NCBI RefSeq assembly: GCF_040812015.1
Contig: NZ_JBFNXJ010000001.1
Coordinates: 496,001 to 560,000 of the forward strand
Length of the DNA: 64,000 bases
From: Chitinivorax sp. PXF-14
GTDB taxonomy: Bacteria; Pseudomonadota; Gammaproteobacteria; Burkholderiales; SCOH01
Reading direction: 5' to 3'
Both the position numbers and the translations under genes were made by a program. How positions within the stretch are numbered: the first letter of the stretch is position 1; the number at the start of each line of letters is the position of its first letter. Positions 18,697 to 27,103 of this stretch are shown piece after piece. The notes under the pieces were generated by a model. The model saw only the letters and a program-made list of their open reading frames with translations, ran no database searches and was not told the origin of the DNA.

Positions 18697-19119
18697 TTAC
18701 GCTGTGGGCTTGCTCGGAGCAATCGCCAGTGCCTCGCCTTCGAGCACGAGCTTGCCGGCGACATAGCAGTTGGTTTCGAGCGTCACGCGTTTGCGGTTAA
18801 GGTCGATGTCCTTCACGCTCACCCTGACCTGAACCGTGTCGCCGATCTTGACTGGTGCCTTGAACTTGGCCGACTGGCTCAGATAGATCGTGCCGGGGCC
18901 GGGCAGGCGGGTGCCGAGCACGGTCGAAATCAGGCTGGCGGTGAGCATGCCATGGGCGATGCGGGTGCCGAACGGAGTTTTTTCCGCATATTCCTGGTCG
19001 ATGTGCACGGGATTGTTATCGCCGGTGACGCCAGCAAACAGGATGATGTCCGCGTCGGTGATGGTCTTGCCGTACTCGGCCACCTGGCCGACCGACATGT
19101 CTTCGATATAGATCGTCAT
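18697..19119 (-). CDS. MaoC-like (R)-specific enoyl-CoA hydratase
   Basis: 140 residues from ATG 19119 (MTIYIEDMSVGQ). The single hotdog domain carries the hydratase-2 motif FAGVTGDNNPVHIDQEYA with the catalytic Asp/His pair, then RIAHGMLTASLISTVLG. Such enzymes hydrate trans-2-enoyl-CoA to (R)-3-hydroxyacyl-CoA, linking beta-oxidation to polyhydroxyalkanoate or fatty acid metabolism. It is divergent from the etfB operon, so the fatty-acid-type operator at 19246-19261 could act on both. The open frame extends upstream to 19182, but the conserved N-terminus begins at the chosen ATG. Confidence 0.88.
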   Translation of the reverse strand: MTIYIEDMSVGQVAEYGKTITDADIILFAGVTGDNNPVHIDQEYAEKTPFGTRIAHGMLTASLISTVLGTRLPGPGTIYLSQSAKFKAPVKIGDTVQVRVSVKDIDLNRKRVTLETNCYVAGKLVLEGEALAIAPSKPTA

Positions 19120-19215
19120 GCGCTTGGGGTTCCGTGAATGTTGCACTGCACACATTGTCACGGCAGCGCCCCGAAAACGCAAACGCAGGAGCGTTTAAAA
19201 CGCTTCAAATATGTG

Positions 19216-19245
19216 TTGCCGAAGAGACCGGCTTTGGTGTATAAA
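19216..19245 (+). promoter_or_regulatory. sigma-70-type promoter for etfBA
   Basis: TTGCCG (19216-19221) and TATAAA (19240-19245) are separated by 18 nt. The operator palindrome begins at the next base, so a repressor bound there would cover the start point. The transcript would have a leader of about 225 nt. The rest of 19120-19477 holds no gene I can support. Confidence 0.6.
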
Positions 19246-19261
19246 TCAAACGCTTGTTTGA
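19246..19261. promoter_or_regulatory. PsrA/FadR-type operator upstream of etfBA
   Basis: TCAAACGCTTGTTTGA has perfect 6-bp arms (TCAAAC, GTTTGA) around GCTT. It fits the described PsrA pattern of (C/G)AAAC-N2-4-GTTT(G/C) for TetR-family fatty-acid regulators. The 13-nt core CAAACGCTTGTTT recurs upstream of etf-QO at 31597-31609. The regulator gene is not identified in this window. Confidence 0.7.
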
Positions 19262-19477
19262 CTTTTATCAAGGCCGTTTCGCCCATCCCATCAGATACTG
19301 CGCGAACCGGGCCCAGCATGACAGGCTACCCCTGTCGTGATAGGCTAGCCGGCCTCAGGTTTCAGATCGGCGCTGCCCCTAGAGTTGCTGTAAAGCCCCG
19401 TCCAGAGCGGCTTTCCGACCCATGCGGCGTCAAGTGTTCACGGCGGTTCAGCCGCCTCCGACCAAAGCAGGAGAATC

Positions 19478-20227
19478 ATGAAAGCTCTAGTCGCTGTAAA
19501 ACGCGTTGTCGATTACAACGTGAAGGTTCGCGTCAAGGCCGATGGTAGCGATGTGGATATCGCCAACGTCAAGATGTCGATGAACCCGTTTGACGAAATC
19601 GCCGTGGAAGAAGCCGTGCGCCTGAAGGAAGCCGGCAAGGTCACTGAAATCGTTGTCGTGTCGCTGGGTTCGGGTAAGTGCGAAGAGCAGATCCGCACCG
19701 CACTGGCCATGGGCGCCGATCGCGGCATCCTGGTCGAGACCGAGGCCGAGCTGCAGCCTCTGGCTGTGGCCAAGCTGCTGAAGGCCATCGTTGCCAAGGA
19801 ACAGCCGCAACTGGTCATCCTCGGCAAGCAGGCGATCGATGACGACTCCAACCAGACCGGCCAGATGCTGGGCGCGCTGACTGGCATGCCTCAAGGCACC
19901 TTCGCATCGAAGGTCGAGCTGACTGCCGAAGCCGTCACCGTTACCCGCGAAGTCGACGGCGGCCTGGAAACCGTCAAGCTGCAACTGCCGGCCGTGGTCA
20001 CCACTGACCTGCGCCTGAACGAGCCGCGCTACGTCAAGCTGCCGAACATCATGGCCGCCAAGAAGAAGCCGCTGGACAAGACGACCCCGGCCGATCTGGG
20101 CGTCGACATCACCCCGCGCCTGAAGACTCTGAAGGTCGCAGAGCCGCCGAAGCGTTCGGCTGGCGTGAAGGTGGGCTCGGTTGCCGAGCTGGTCGCTAAA
20201 CTGAAGAATGAAGCGAAGGTGATCTAA
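19478..20227 (+). CDS. etfB: electron transfer flavoprotein beta subunit
   Basis: 249 residues, the normal EtfB length. EtfB binds AMP and pairs with EtfA to carry electrons from acyl-CoA dehydrogenases to ETF-ubiquinone oxidoreductase. Family blocks are clear: [54 protein letters not shown] and [17 protein letters not shown] near the C-terminus. An AGGAG ribosome site lies just upstream (19469-19473). The stop and the etfA start share one base (TAATG). It is the first gene downstream of the promoter and operator at 19216-19261. Confidence 0.97.
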   Translation: MKALVAVKRVVDYNVKVRVKADGSDVDIANVKMSMNPFDEIAVEEAVRLKEAGKVTEIVVVSLGSGKCEEQIRTALAMGADRGILVETEAELQPLAVAKLLKAIVAKEQPQLVILGKQAIDDDSNQTGQMLGALTGMPQGTFASKVELTAEAVTVTREVDGGLETVKLQLPAVVTTDLRLNEPRYVKLPNIMAAKKKPLDKTTPADLGVDITPRLKTLKVAEPPKRSAGVKVGSVAELVAKLKNEAKVI

Positions 20228-21165
20228 TGAGCATCCTGGTTATTGCAGAACACGATAACGCGTCCATCAAGTCCGGCACGCTGAACACCGTTGCCGCAGC
20301 GCAGAAGCTGGGCGGCGACATTCACGTCCTGGTTGTAGGTGCAGGTGTGGCTGGCGCCGCTGCTGCTGCCGCCAAGATTGCTGGCGTAGCAAAGGTGCTG
20401 GTTGCCGATGCTGCCCAGTATGCGCACGGTCTGGCCGAAAACGTCGCCGACCTGGTCGTTGGCCTGGCCAAGGGCTACAGCCACGTGCTGGCACCGGCCA
20501 CCACCTCGGGCAAGAACTTCCTGCCGCGCGTTGCCGCGCTGCTCGACGTGGCTCAAGTTTCCGACATCATCAAGGTTGAATCGGCCGACACTTTCGTGCG
20601 CCCGATTTACGCCGGCAACGTGTTCGCGACCGTTCAGTCGTCCGACGCGATCAAGATCATCACCGTTCGTACCACTGCTTTCGATGCCGTTGCGGCCGAA
20701 GGCGGCTCCGCTGCGACTGAAAACGTCGCTGCCGGTGCAGACGCTGGCAAGTCGGCTTTCGTCGGCAACGAGCTGACCAAGTCCGACCGCCCGGAACTGA
20801 CCGCAGCCAAGATCATCGTTTCCGGTGGCCGTGCGCTGGGTTCGGCTGAGCAGTTCAAGGCCGTAATCGAGCCGCTCGCCGACAAGATCGGTGCTGCAGT
20901 CGGTGCTTCGCGTGCCGCGGTTGACGCCGGCTACGCGCCGAACGACTACCAGGTCGGCCAGACCGGCAAGATCGTTGCGCCGCAACTGTACGTTGCCGTC
21001 GGTATCTCGGGTGCGATCCAGCACCTGGCTGGTATGAAGGACTCGAAGATCATCGTCGCGATCAACAAGGACGAAGAAGCACCGATCTTCCAGGTTGCCG
21101 ATTATGGCCTGGTGGGTGATCTGTTCACGGTCGTACCGGAACTGATCGCCGAGCTGTCGAAGTAA
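20227..21165 (+). CDS. etfA: electron transfer flavoprotein alpha subunit
   Basis: 312 residues. The N-terminal domain starts [20 protein letters not shown]; the C-terminal FAD-binding domain carries [56 protein letters not shown] and [20 protein letters not shown], all hallmarks of EtfA. It holds the FAD that shuttles electrons with EtfB. Translation is coupled to etfB through TAATG. A strong terminator follows at 21232-21278, so the downstream dehydrogenase is expressed partly through readthrough or from its own promoter. Confidence 0.97.
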   Translation: MSILVIAEHDNASIKSGTLNTVAAAQKLGGDIHVLVVGAGVAGAAAAAAKIAGVAKVLVADAAQYAHGLAENVADLVVGLAKGYSHVLAPATTSGKNFLPRVAALLDVAQVSDIIKVESADTFVRPIYAGNVFATVQSSDAIKIITVRTTAFDAVAAEGGSAATENVAAGADAGKSAFVGNELTKSDRPELTAAKIIVSGGRALGSAEQFKAVIEPLADKIGAAVGASRAAVDAGYAPNDYQVGQTGKIVAPQLYVAVGISGAIQHLAGMKDSKIIVAINKDEEAPIFQVADYGLVGDLFTVVPELIAELSK

Positions 21166-21231
21166 GTTATGTGCATGGATGGGCGCGCGACCCCACACGC
21201 CGCCCAACCTGCCGACAACAAGAATAAAAGG

Positions 21232-21278
21232 AAGGCACAGGCAGCATTGCGGACGTTACGCAGGCCTGTGCCTTTTTT
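21232..21278 (+). terminator. intrinsic terminator after etfA
   Basis: AAGGCACAGGC (21232-21242) pairs with GCCTGTGCCTT (21264-21274), a perfect 11-bp stem, followed by a run of six T. The 21-nt loop is rather long. It separates etfBA from the acyl-CoA dehydrogenase gene. Confidence 0.85.
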
Positions 21279-21389
21279 ACGTCTTACGTAGCCCGGCCAA
21301 GGTGCCGCGCGGTGGTCGCGCTGAGGCAACCACCGGAGACACGCGGCATCCGGGTTACAGGAATCTAGATACTCAAATCGGAGAGAAGC

Positions 21390-23180
21390 ATGCCCTATAG
21401 CGCCCCCCTGAAGGACCAGCAGTTTGTCCTCAACGAAATCGCCGGCCTGGCCGATGTACTGGCCCTGCCTGGTAACGAGGAAACCAGCATCGAGCTGGTG
21501 GAAGCGATCCTGGAAGAAGCGAACAAGTTCGCATCCGACATTCTGGCTCCGCTCAACAAGGCGGGCGACAAGGGGCACAAGTTCAACGCTGGCGTCGTGA
21601 CGACGGTCGAAGGCTTCAAGGATGCCTATCACCAGTTCCGCGACGCGGGCTGGGTGGGCATGCGCGCGCCGGCCGAATTCGGCGGCCAGGGCCTGCCGGC
21701 ACTGGTGACGATGGCAACCGAAGAAATGTGGTGTGGTTCGAACCTCGCCTTCTCGCTGTGCCCGCTGCTGACGTTGGGTGCGATCGAGGCGATCCACCAT
21801 CATGCTTCGGATGAGATCAAGGCAACCTATCTGCCCAAGATGTCGAGCGGCGAATGGCCGGGCACGATGAACCTGACCGAGCCGCAAGCCGGCTCCGACC
21901 TGGCGCAGGTGCGCTCCAAGGCCGTGCCGCAGGCTGACGGCACCTACCTGATCTCCGGCCAGAAGATTTTCATCACCTGGGGTGAGCACGATATGGCGGA
22001 CAACATCGTTCACCTGGTGCTGGCCCGTCTGCCCGATGCGCCGGCTGGCGTGAAGGGTATTTCGCTGTTCGTCGTGCCGAAGTTCATGGTCAACGCCGAC
22101 GGCAGCCTGGGCAAGCGCAACGACGCCTTCTGCGTGTCGATCGAACACAAGCTGGGTATCCATGGCAGCCCGACTGCGGTGATGAGTTACGGTGACAACG
22201 GCGGTGCCGTCGGCTACCTCGTGGGCGAGGCCAACAAGGGCCTGGCCTATATGTTCACGATGATGAACCATGCCCGTCTCGGCGTGGGCGTCGAAGGCTT
22301 GGCGATCTCCGAGCGTTCCTACCAGAAGGCCGTGGCTTACGCCAAGGAGCGTCTGCAGTCGCGCGAACTCGGTTCGCCCGATCCGGCTGCGGCGGCCATC
22401 ATTCGCCACCCGGACGTACGCCGCATGCTGATGACGATGCGTGCCTACATCGAGGGCATGCGCGCTCTGGCCTATTTCGGTGGCGCCGCGCTGGACAAGG
22501 CGGCTAACGCTGGCGACGCTGGCGAGCGCCAGAAGAACCAGTACCTGATCAACTTCCTGATCCCGATTATCAAGGGCTGGAACACTGAAGTCGCCAACCT
22601 CGTGACTTCGCTCGGCGTTCAGGTGCACGGCGGCATGGGCTTCATCGAGGAAACCGGCGCGGCCCAGCACATGCGCGATGCCCGCATCACCGCGATTTAC
22701 GAAGGCACCACCGGCATCCACGGCATGGACCTGATCGGCCGCAAGCTGGCGAGCGAGAAGGGCGCAACCTGCAATGCCCTGCTGGCCGAGATCGAGAAGA
22801 CGATCGGCGCGCTGGCCGGTGTCGAAGGTGCCGAGTTCGCCGCGATCAAGCGTGGTCTGGAGCAGGCTGCCAAGGCCGCCAAGGAGTCCGCCGCCTACAT
22901 CCTGGCGAACTTCGACGCCGAACCGAAGAAGGCTGCTGCCGGCTCGGTGCCGTTCCTGATGCTGATGGGCGTGACGCTCGGCAGCTGGCTGCTGGCCAAG
23001 TCTGCTCTGATCGCCAAGGGCAAGCTGGCGGCGGGCGAGGGCGACGCCGAGTTCTTCAAGGCCAAGATCATCACCGCGCGCTTCTTCGCCGACCATATCG
23101 CGTGCCAGGCGCTGAGCTACGGCTACGAGATACTGAATGGCGCGGACAGCACGCTGGAACTTGCTGACGAACTGTTCTGA
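21390..23180 (+). CDS. acyl-CoA dehydrogenase (long, C-terminal-extended type)
   Basis: 596 residues. The enzyme oxidises acyl-CoA to trans-2-enoyl-CoA with FAD and passes electrons to ETF, whose genes lie just upstream. Domains in order: N-terminal helical (about 40-160), beta domain with MNLTEPQAGSDLAQVRSKAV and KIFITWGEHD, C-terminal helical domain with MMNHARLGVGVEGLAISERSYQKA, QVHGGMGFIEETGAAQHMRDARI and TAIYEGTTGIHGMDLIGRK (the Glu of YEGT being the catalytic base in the family), then the extra C-terminal domain (about 460-596) of the 600-residue group. An AGAG ribosome site precedes the ATG. A terminator follows. Confidence 0.95.
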   Translation: MPYSAPLKDQQFVLNEIAGLADVLALPGNEETSIELVEAILEEANKFASDILAPLNKAGDKGHKFNAGVVTTVEGFKDAYHQFRDAGWVGMRAPAEFGGQGLPALVTMATEEMWCGSNLAFSLCPLLTLGAIEAIHHHASDEIKATYLPKMSSGEWPGTMNLTEPQAGSDLAQVRSKAVPQADGTYLISGQKIFITWGEHDMADNIVHLVLARLPDAPAGVKGISLFVVPKFMVNADGSLGKRNDAFCVSIEHKLGIHGSPTAVMSYGDNGGAVGYLVGEANKGLAYMFTMMNHARLGVGVEGLAISERSYQKAVAYAKERLQSRELGSPDPAAAAIIRHPDVRRMLMTMRAYIEGMRALAYFGGAALDKAANAGDAGERQKNQYLINFLIPIIKGWNTEVANLVTSLGVQVHGGMGFIEETGAAQHMRDARITAIYEGTTGIHGMDLIGRKLASEKGATCNALLAEIEKTIGALAGVEGAEFAAIKRGLEQAAKAAKESAAYILANFDAEPKKAAAGSVPFLMLMGVTLGSWLLAKSALIAKGKLAAGEGDAEFFKAKIITARFFADHIACQALSYGYEILNGADSTLELADELF

Positions 23181-23200
23181 GCCGTCCCTGTCTCATCGAA

Positions 23201-23227
23201 AAGCCCGCGCTTTGGCGCGGGTTTTTT
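23201..23227 (+). terminator. intrinsic terminator after the acyl-CoA dehydrogenase gene
   Basis: CCCGCGC (23204-23210) pairs with GCGCGGG (23215-23221) around TTTG, followed by TTTTTTGTTT. Confidence 0.9.
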
Positions 23228-23386
23228 GTTTGGCGAGTCGCGTATTGATTCACACATGATGGCCATCGCCGGTCATCCATTTGCGCTATGCCGCATTAAG
23301 TAAGGTGCGGGTCATCGGCGATGAGCCGCTCGGCCCGCGCGGTTGGCGGGGCTCAGGAAATCATCAAGTCTGTTGGGTAGGAAACT

Positions 23387-23833
23387 ATGAACAAGCAGTG
23401 GGGATGGCTGGTGCTGGCGGCCAGTGTGGCGCTGGCGGGATGCGGCGAGGACAAGAACGGCCCGGTGTATCAACGCAAGCAGATCTTCAAGCAGATGCTG
23501 AAGACCCGCGAAGCCTTGCAGGGCATGCTCAACGAGCGCACCAGCTACAATGCCGCGCGTTTTCTCGAGATGTCGCGCGAGCTCGATGCCAGCACCCAGC
23601 AGCCATGGCCCTTGTTCACCGAGTTGCACGAAGGGGACAAGACGCATGCCAAGGCCGAGGTGTGGGCCGACCCCCAGACCTTCAAGGCGGCACAGGACAC
23701 GATGATGTCGGCGACGCAGGCGCTCGTCACGGCCGCGACCAGCAAGCCGAGCGACAAGGGGCAGCTGCGTGCGCCGTTCAACCGCGTCGAGCAGTCGTGC
23801 AAGCAGTGCCACGACCGTTTCAGGATCGATTGA
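23387..23833 (+). CDS. lipoprotein cytochrome c' (four-helix class)
   Basis: 148 residues. The signal peptide ends in the lipobox LAGC (residues 16-19), so the protein should be membrane-anchored in the periplasm. The single c-type haem motif CKQCH lies close to the C-terminus (about 139-143) and the rest is helical, as in cytochrome c' and related four-helix cytochromes that bind NO or act in stress. The segment IFKQMLKTREALQGML resembles the first helix of the family. It stands alone between the acd terminator and the convergent sensor kinase. The exact role is not readable. Confidence 0.8.
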   Translation: MNKQWGWLVLAASVALAGCGEDKNGPVYQRKQIFKQMLKTREALQGMLNERTSYNAARFLEMSRELDASTQQPWPLFTELHEGDKTHAKAEVWADPQTFKAAQDTMMSATQALVTAATSKPSDKGQLRAPFNRVEQSCKQCHDRFRID

Positions 23834-23861
23834 GGCCCGGCATCGCCGGTGCCAACGAAAG

Positions 23862-25199
23862 CTAGCCTAGCTGCAGGGCCGCCGTCAGCCCCTGGGCCGT
23901 CGATGTCAGGATGAGGCGGCCTTGGTGCAGCGCCATGATCCGTTCCACGATCGATAGCCCCAGGCCGCTGCCGCTTGCGGTGACGTCGCTGCCACGGAAG
24001 AAGCGCGCGGTCGCCTGGCCGAGCTCGGCCTGATCCATGCCGGGCCCCGTATCGCTGACGGCGATGCGGCCGGGGGCCAGCGTGATCGTGACCTGCCCGC
24101 CCGGCGGCGTATAGCGGACGGCATTGTCGACCAGGTTGCGCAGCGCAATGGCCAGCAACATGGGGTCGACCGCTGCGCTGGCGGCCTCGTCGCCGTTGAG
24201 TTCGAGCTCGATCTGGCGGTCGATGGCCTGCTGCGCGATGTCGCCGACCACGCTCGCGGCGATCGGGTACAGGGGGTGTGGGCTGGGAGCCGCCATGGTC
24301 GTCTCGTCCAGCCTGGCCAGCAGCAGCAGCTGTTCGAGCAGCCTGGTTGCTCGGTCCACGCCCCGAATGACCTTGTCTAGCGTTTCGCGTAGCGGCGCGG
24401 TATCGGCCTGGGCCCGTGCCACCTCGGCCTGCGTGCGCAGGGCGGCGAGCGGGGTGCGCAGCTCGTGCGCGGCATTGGCGGTAAAACGGCGCTCGTTTTC
24501 GAGTGCCGCACCGATGCGCGACAACAGGGTGTTGAGTGCCGTCATCAGCGGCTGCACTTCGGCCGGTGCGGCCGAGGCGTCGACCGGCGTCAGGTCGTTG
24601 GGGCCGCGCGCCGCGACCGCGGTCGATACACCGGCCAGCGGCAGCAGCGCCTGCCTGACCGAAAGCCACACCAGCAGCCCGATCAACGGCAGACCGAGCA
24701 GAACGGGCACGAATTGCGACAGCAGAATCTTGCCGGCAAGCTCTCGCCGGATCGACTCCGACTGCCCGGCGATGTAGCGGTTGCCATGCCCGTCTTCGAG
24801 GCAGTAGCTGCGCCAGGCGTGTTTGTCGAGCTGCAGCTTGTTGTAGCGATTGCAGCGCGGCGGAATGGGCAGCGGAGATGGCCCGATCAGCAGCAGGGGG
24901 TCGGCGCGGCCAGGGGCATAAATGGTCAGCGCGATCTTGCGCTCGTACTCGTGATGACGGCCAAGGTTGCTGTATTCGTATTCGTGGTCTTCATGCTGGC
25001 CTTCGCTTTCGGCGTGCAGTGCCAGGGCCGTGCGGGCTGTCTGGGCCAGTTGCGCATCGAGCAGTTCGTCGATTTCGTGTCGCGCGTTCAGATACAGCGC
25101 CACTGCCAGCAGCAGGCCGCCCAGGCCCAGCGCGGTGACCAGCGCCACGGTCAGGCGGCGCCGCAGTGAGTGCGGCGGGGTTGGGCGGGCCGTGGTCAT
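23862..25199 (-). CDS. sensor histidine kinase, QseC/PmrB-like
   Basis: 445 residues. Membrane helix about 17-37, periplasmic sensor domain about 40-165, second helix about 168-186, HAMP-like linker, then HisKA with the phosphoacceptor His in NAAHELRTPLAAL (about 242) and a HATPase domain with LVDNAVRYTP (N box), VSDTGPGMD (G1) and GSGLGLSIVERIM (G2). The sensor domain has a striking His/Glu/Tyr-rich stretch at residues 64-87 (ESEGQHEDHEYEYSN, then RHHEYER) plus two Cys residues (RCNRY, SYCLED), which suggests metal sensing. It overlaps the response regulator gene by 4 bp (ATGA), so the pair is co-translated. Confidence 0.92.
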   Translation of the reverse strand: MTTARPTPPHSLRRRLTVALVTALGLGGLLLAVALYLNARHEIDELLDAQLAQTARTALALHAESEGQHEDHEYEYSNLGRHHEYERKIALTIYAPGRADPLLLIGPSPLPIPPRCNRYNKLQLDKHAWRSYCLEDGHGNRYIAGQSESIRRELAGKILLSQFVPVLLGLPLIGLLVWLSVRQALLPLAGVSTAVAARGPNDLTPVDASAAPAEVQPLMTALNTLLSRIGAALENERRFTANAAHELRTPLAALRTQAEVARAQADTAPLRETLDKVIRGVDRATRLLEQLLLLARLDETTMAAPSPHPLYPIAASVVGDIAQQAIDRQIELELNGDEAASAAVDPMLLAIALRNLVDNAVRYTPPGGQVTITLAPGRIAVSDTGPGMDQAELGQATARFFRGSDVTASGSGLGLSIVERIMALHQGRLILTSTAQGLTAALQLG

Positions 25200-25861
25200 G
25201 ACTTGGGCTTGGGCACCAGGTAGCCCACACCGCGAATGGTGCGTATCAGTTCGGTACCGAGTTTCTTGCGCAGGTGATGGACGTGGACTTCCACGGCATT
25301 GCTGTCGACATCTTCGCTCCAGCCGTACAGGGCAGTTTCGAGTTGCGCGCGCGACTGCACCTGGCCCCGGTGCTCTAGCAGGTGGCTCAGCAGCGCGAAT
25401 TCCCGGGGGGAAAGCTCAACCGGTGCGCCGTTGCGCTGCACGGTGTGCTCGGCCGGATCGATGCTCAGCTCGCCGTGCTCGATCAGCGACGCCGGGCGCC
25501 CGTGGCCGCGCCGGATCAGCGCGCGCAGCCGGGCGGCCAGCTCGTCGAGCGCAAACGGCTTGACCAGGTAGTCGTCGGCGCCGGCATCGAGCCCGCGTAC
25601 CCTGTCCGCCACCGTGTCGCGCGCGGTCAGCAGCAGGACCGGCGTACTGTCGCCGGCCGCACGGCGTTTCTTCAGCAGGCTCAGGCCGTCCTGCCGCGGC
25701 AGGTTGATGTCGAGCACGACGGCATCGAAGTGATCGGTATTGAGGGCCGACTCCGCCGCGATGCCGTCCCGCAGCCAGTCCACGGTATGGCCCGCCTGTT
25801 TCAGGCCAGCCATGATGCCATCGCCCAGCAGGGCGTCGTCTTCGATCAACAGGATGCGCAT
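25196..25861 (-). CDS. response regulator, OmpR/PmrA/QseB family
   Basis: 221 residues. The receiver domain has the acidic pocket (IEDD), the phosphoacceptor Asp in VVLDINLPRQDG (Asp51), the Thr switch in LLLTARD and the Lys in DDYLVKPFALDELAARLRAL. The C-terminal winged-helix domain has LSPREFALLSHLLEHRGQV and the DNA-recognition segment SNAVEVHVHHLRKKLG. The family binds direct repeats of the CTTAA type; such a repeat lies upstream of the first gene of this operon (26787-26803), which suggests autoregulation. The gene follows the cytochrome b561 gene after 9 bp. Confidence 0.93.
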   Translation of the reverse strand: MRILLIEDDALLGDGIMAGLKQAGHTVDWLRDGIAAESALNTDHFDAVVLDINLPRQDGLSLLKKRRAAGDSTPVLLLTARDTVADRVRGLDAGADDYLVKPFALDELAARLRALIRRGHGRPASLIEHGELSIDPAEHTVQRNGAPVELSPREFALLSHLLEHRGQVQSRAQLETALYGWSEDVDSNAVEVHVHHLRKKLGTELIRTIRGVGYLVPKPKS

Positions 25862-25870
25862 GGCGGAAGT

Positions 25871-26398
25871 TTACTCCACCTCTTCCGCGCGTTTGCGGCC
25901 GGTCACCATCGATATGATCAGGTTTTCGCGGTGGCGCAGGCTCTCGATGATCGCCGCCGAAACGTGGATGACGATCATGCCGAGCATGCCGTCTGCGATC
26001 AGGCCATGCAGATCGGTGAGCCAGTCCTCGCCGAAGAAAGCGTCGGTAGTGGCGAGCCAGCCGGTGAAGCCGAGCAGCAGCATGCCGCCCATCAGCGCCA
26101 GAATCATCATCGCCGCCGCCGGATTGTGGCCCAGATAGCGTGGCGCCTTGCCCCGCTTCAGGCTGCGCAGGTAATCGAGCAGGCGGGCGGGGGCGGGGAC
26201 GAAATCGGCAAAACGCGCATGCCGGCTGCCGATGAAGCCCCACAGCACGCGGAACGCCACGAGCCCGAGCGCCACGTAGCCGACCATGCGGTGCGTGTAT
26301 TTGCCTTCTTCGGTGAAGGCCATATTGAGCAGGAAGCAGGTGGCGAGCGACCAGTGGAACAGTCGTACCAGCGGGTCCCAGACTTTGACATGCTGCAT
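25871..26398 (-). CDS. cytochrome b561-family membrane protein
   Basis: 175 residues with four membrane helices and the haem-ligand histidines of the cytochrome b561 / Ni-Fe hydrogenase b-type family: HVKVWDPLVRLFHWS at the N-terminus, THRMVGY, and DLHGLIADGM plus IVIHVSAAIIESLRHREN near the C-terminus. Such proteins pass electrons in the inner membrane, often to or from a periplasmic partner. It sits between a PepSY protein and a two-component system, an arrangement seen in other proteobacteria. The donor and acceptor cannot be read. Confidence 0.88.
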   Translation of the reverse strand: MQHVKVWDPLVRLFHWSLATCFLLNMAFTEEGKYTHRMVGYVALGLVAFRVLWGFIGSRHARFADFVPAPARLLDYLRSLKRGKAPRYLGHNPAAAMMILALMGGMLLLGFTGWLATTDAFFGEDWLTDLHGLIADGMLGMIVIHVSAAIIESLRHRENLIISMVTGRKRAEEVE

Positions 26399-26449
26399 GT
26401 GCTTACTCCCGTCGGATGGCCGGGATGGGGCATCCCGGCCGATTGGCCA

Positions 26450-26716
26450 TCAGCCGCCGATTTCCTGCTTCACGATCGAGCCGTCGACCGGGTTGAAATA
26501 CACCTCGGCCTTCTTGCCTTCCTTGTTCCAGCCGTAGATTTCGTAGCAGTTGCCGGTCACCTTGAATTTCTTGACCTTGTAGCCCTGTTCGTCGATTTTC
26601 TTTTTCATCGCGTCCTGGGTCATCCACTTGTCCTTGGGCTCCTTGGTGCATTCCGGGCTGGCAAAGGCGGTCGAGGTGGCTGCGAGCAGGGCGGCGGTCA
26701 GCAACAGGCGTTTCAT
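26450..26716 (-). CDS. secreted PepSY-domain protein
   Basis: 88 residues. A cleavable signal peptide ends near AFAS-PE (residue 20), followed by one PepSY domain (about 28-88; MTQDAMKKKIDEQGYKVKKF, then GNCYEIYGWNKEGKKAEVYF). Two Cys residues (23 and about 57) could form a disulfide. The AGGAG ribosome site is close to the ATG. It is the first gene of the PepSY-cytochrome b561-regulator-kinase operon, 51 bp before the cytochrome gene. PepSY proteins of this kind are often induced by their neighbouring two-component system. Confidence 0.85.
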   Translation of the reverse strand: MKRLLLTAALLAATSTAFASPECTKEPKDKWMTQDAMKKKIDEQGYKVKKFKVTGNCYEIYGWNKEGKKAEVYFNPVDGSIVKQEIGG

Positions 26717-26786
26717 GGTGAGGGCTCCTTGAGGGGGATGGGAACAAGCGATGTGCTTGTCTGCCCATGCATTCCAACACGCGAGC

Positions 26787-26803
26787 CTTAAATCCCGCTT
26801 AAC
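26787..26803 (+). promoter_or_regulatory. PmrA/QseB-type direct-repeat box
   Basis: CTTAAA-N5-CTTAAC on the plus strand (GTTAAG-N5-TTTAAG on the minus) matches the half-site and spacing of PmrA/QseB-type response regulator boxes. Its centre is about 79 bp upstream of the PepSY start codon, a fitting distance for activation of the operon that encodes an OmpR-family regulator. Confidence 0.6.
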
Positions 26804-26938
26804 GCGGTGTGGACCGGCTGTGGGCGCCTTGGGGGGCGATATGCCGGTCGCTCGCCCGGGAGAGAGGTGTGATCACCCAAGAGGCAATGGGGTATTGGCG
26901 GACACCCATGATGGGGCGCTGTCTGGCTGCACAAAAGA

Positions 26939-26966
26939 AAATGGGGTGAGCCATGCTCACCCCATT
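26939..26966 (-). terminator. intrinsic terminator, probably once that of etf-QO
   Basis: AAATGGGGTGAGC and GCTCACCCCATTT form a perfect 13-bp stem with loop CAT. On the minus strand TTTTCTTTTG follows, so it terminates minus-strand transcription. It lies only 14 bases beyond the 3' end of the group II intron, so before insertion it would have stood just behind the etf-QO stop codon. Confidence 0.88.
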
Positions 26967-27020
26967 TGTCATCCCGCCAGTCGGGTAAGGAGATCCCCTT
27001 GCGGCAATCTCCTCCCCTCA

Positions 27021-27054
27021 GAACCGGACATGCAAGTTTCCCCGCATCCGGCTC
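27021..27054 (-). ncRNA. group II intron domain V
   Basis: On the minus strand this 34-nt hairpin begins GAGCCGGATGCGGGGAAAC and ends CATGTCCGGTTC. The paired GAGCCGGATG/CATGTCCGGTTC arms and GAAA-type loop are the catalytic domain V of group II introns. Domain VI follows downstream to 26980 and includes the stem GGAGAT/ATCTCC and the candidate branch A. Confidence 0.88.
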
Positions 27055-27103
27055 AAGCCTCTAACCAAGCCATCTCTCGGTGAAGAGACAGCCGGCAGCA
27101 CCC

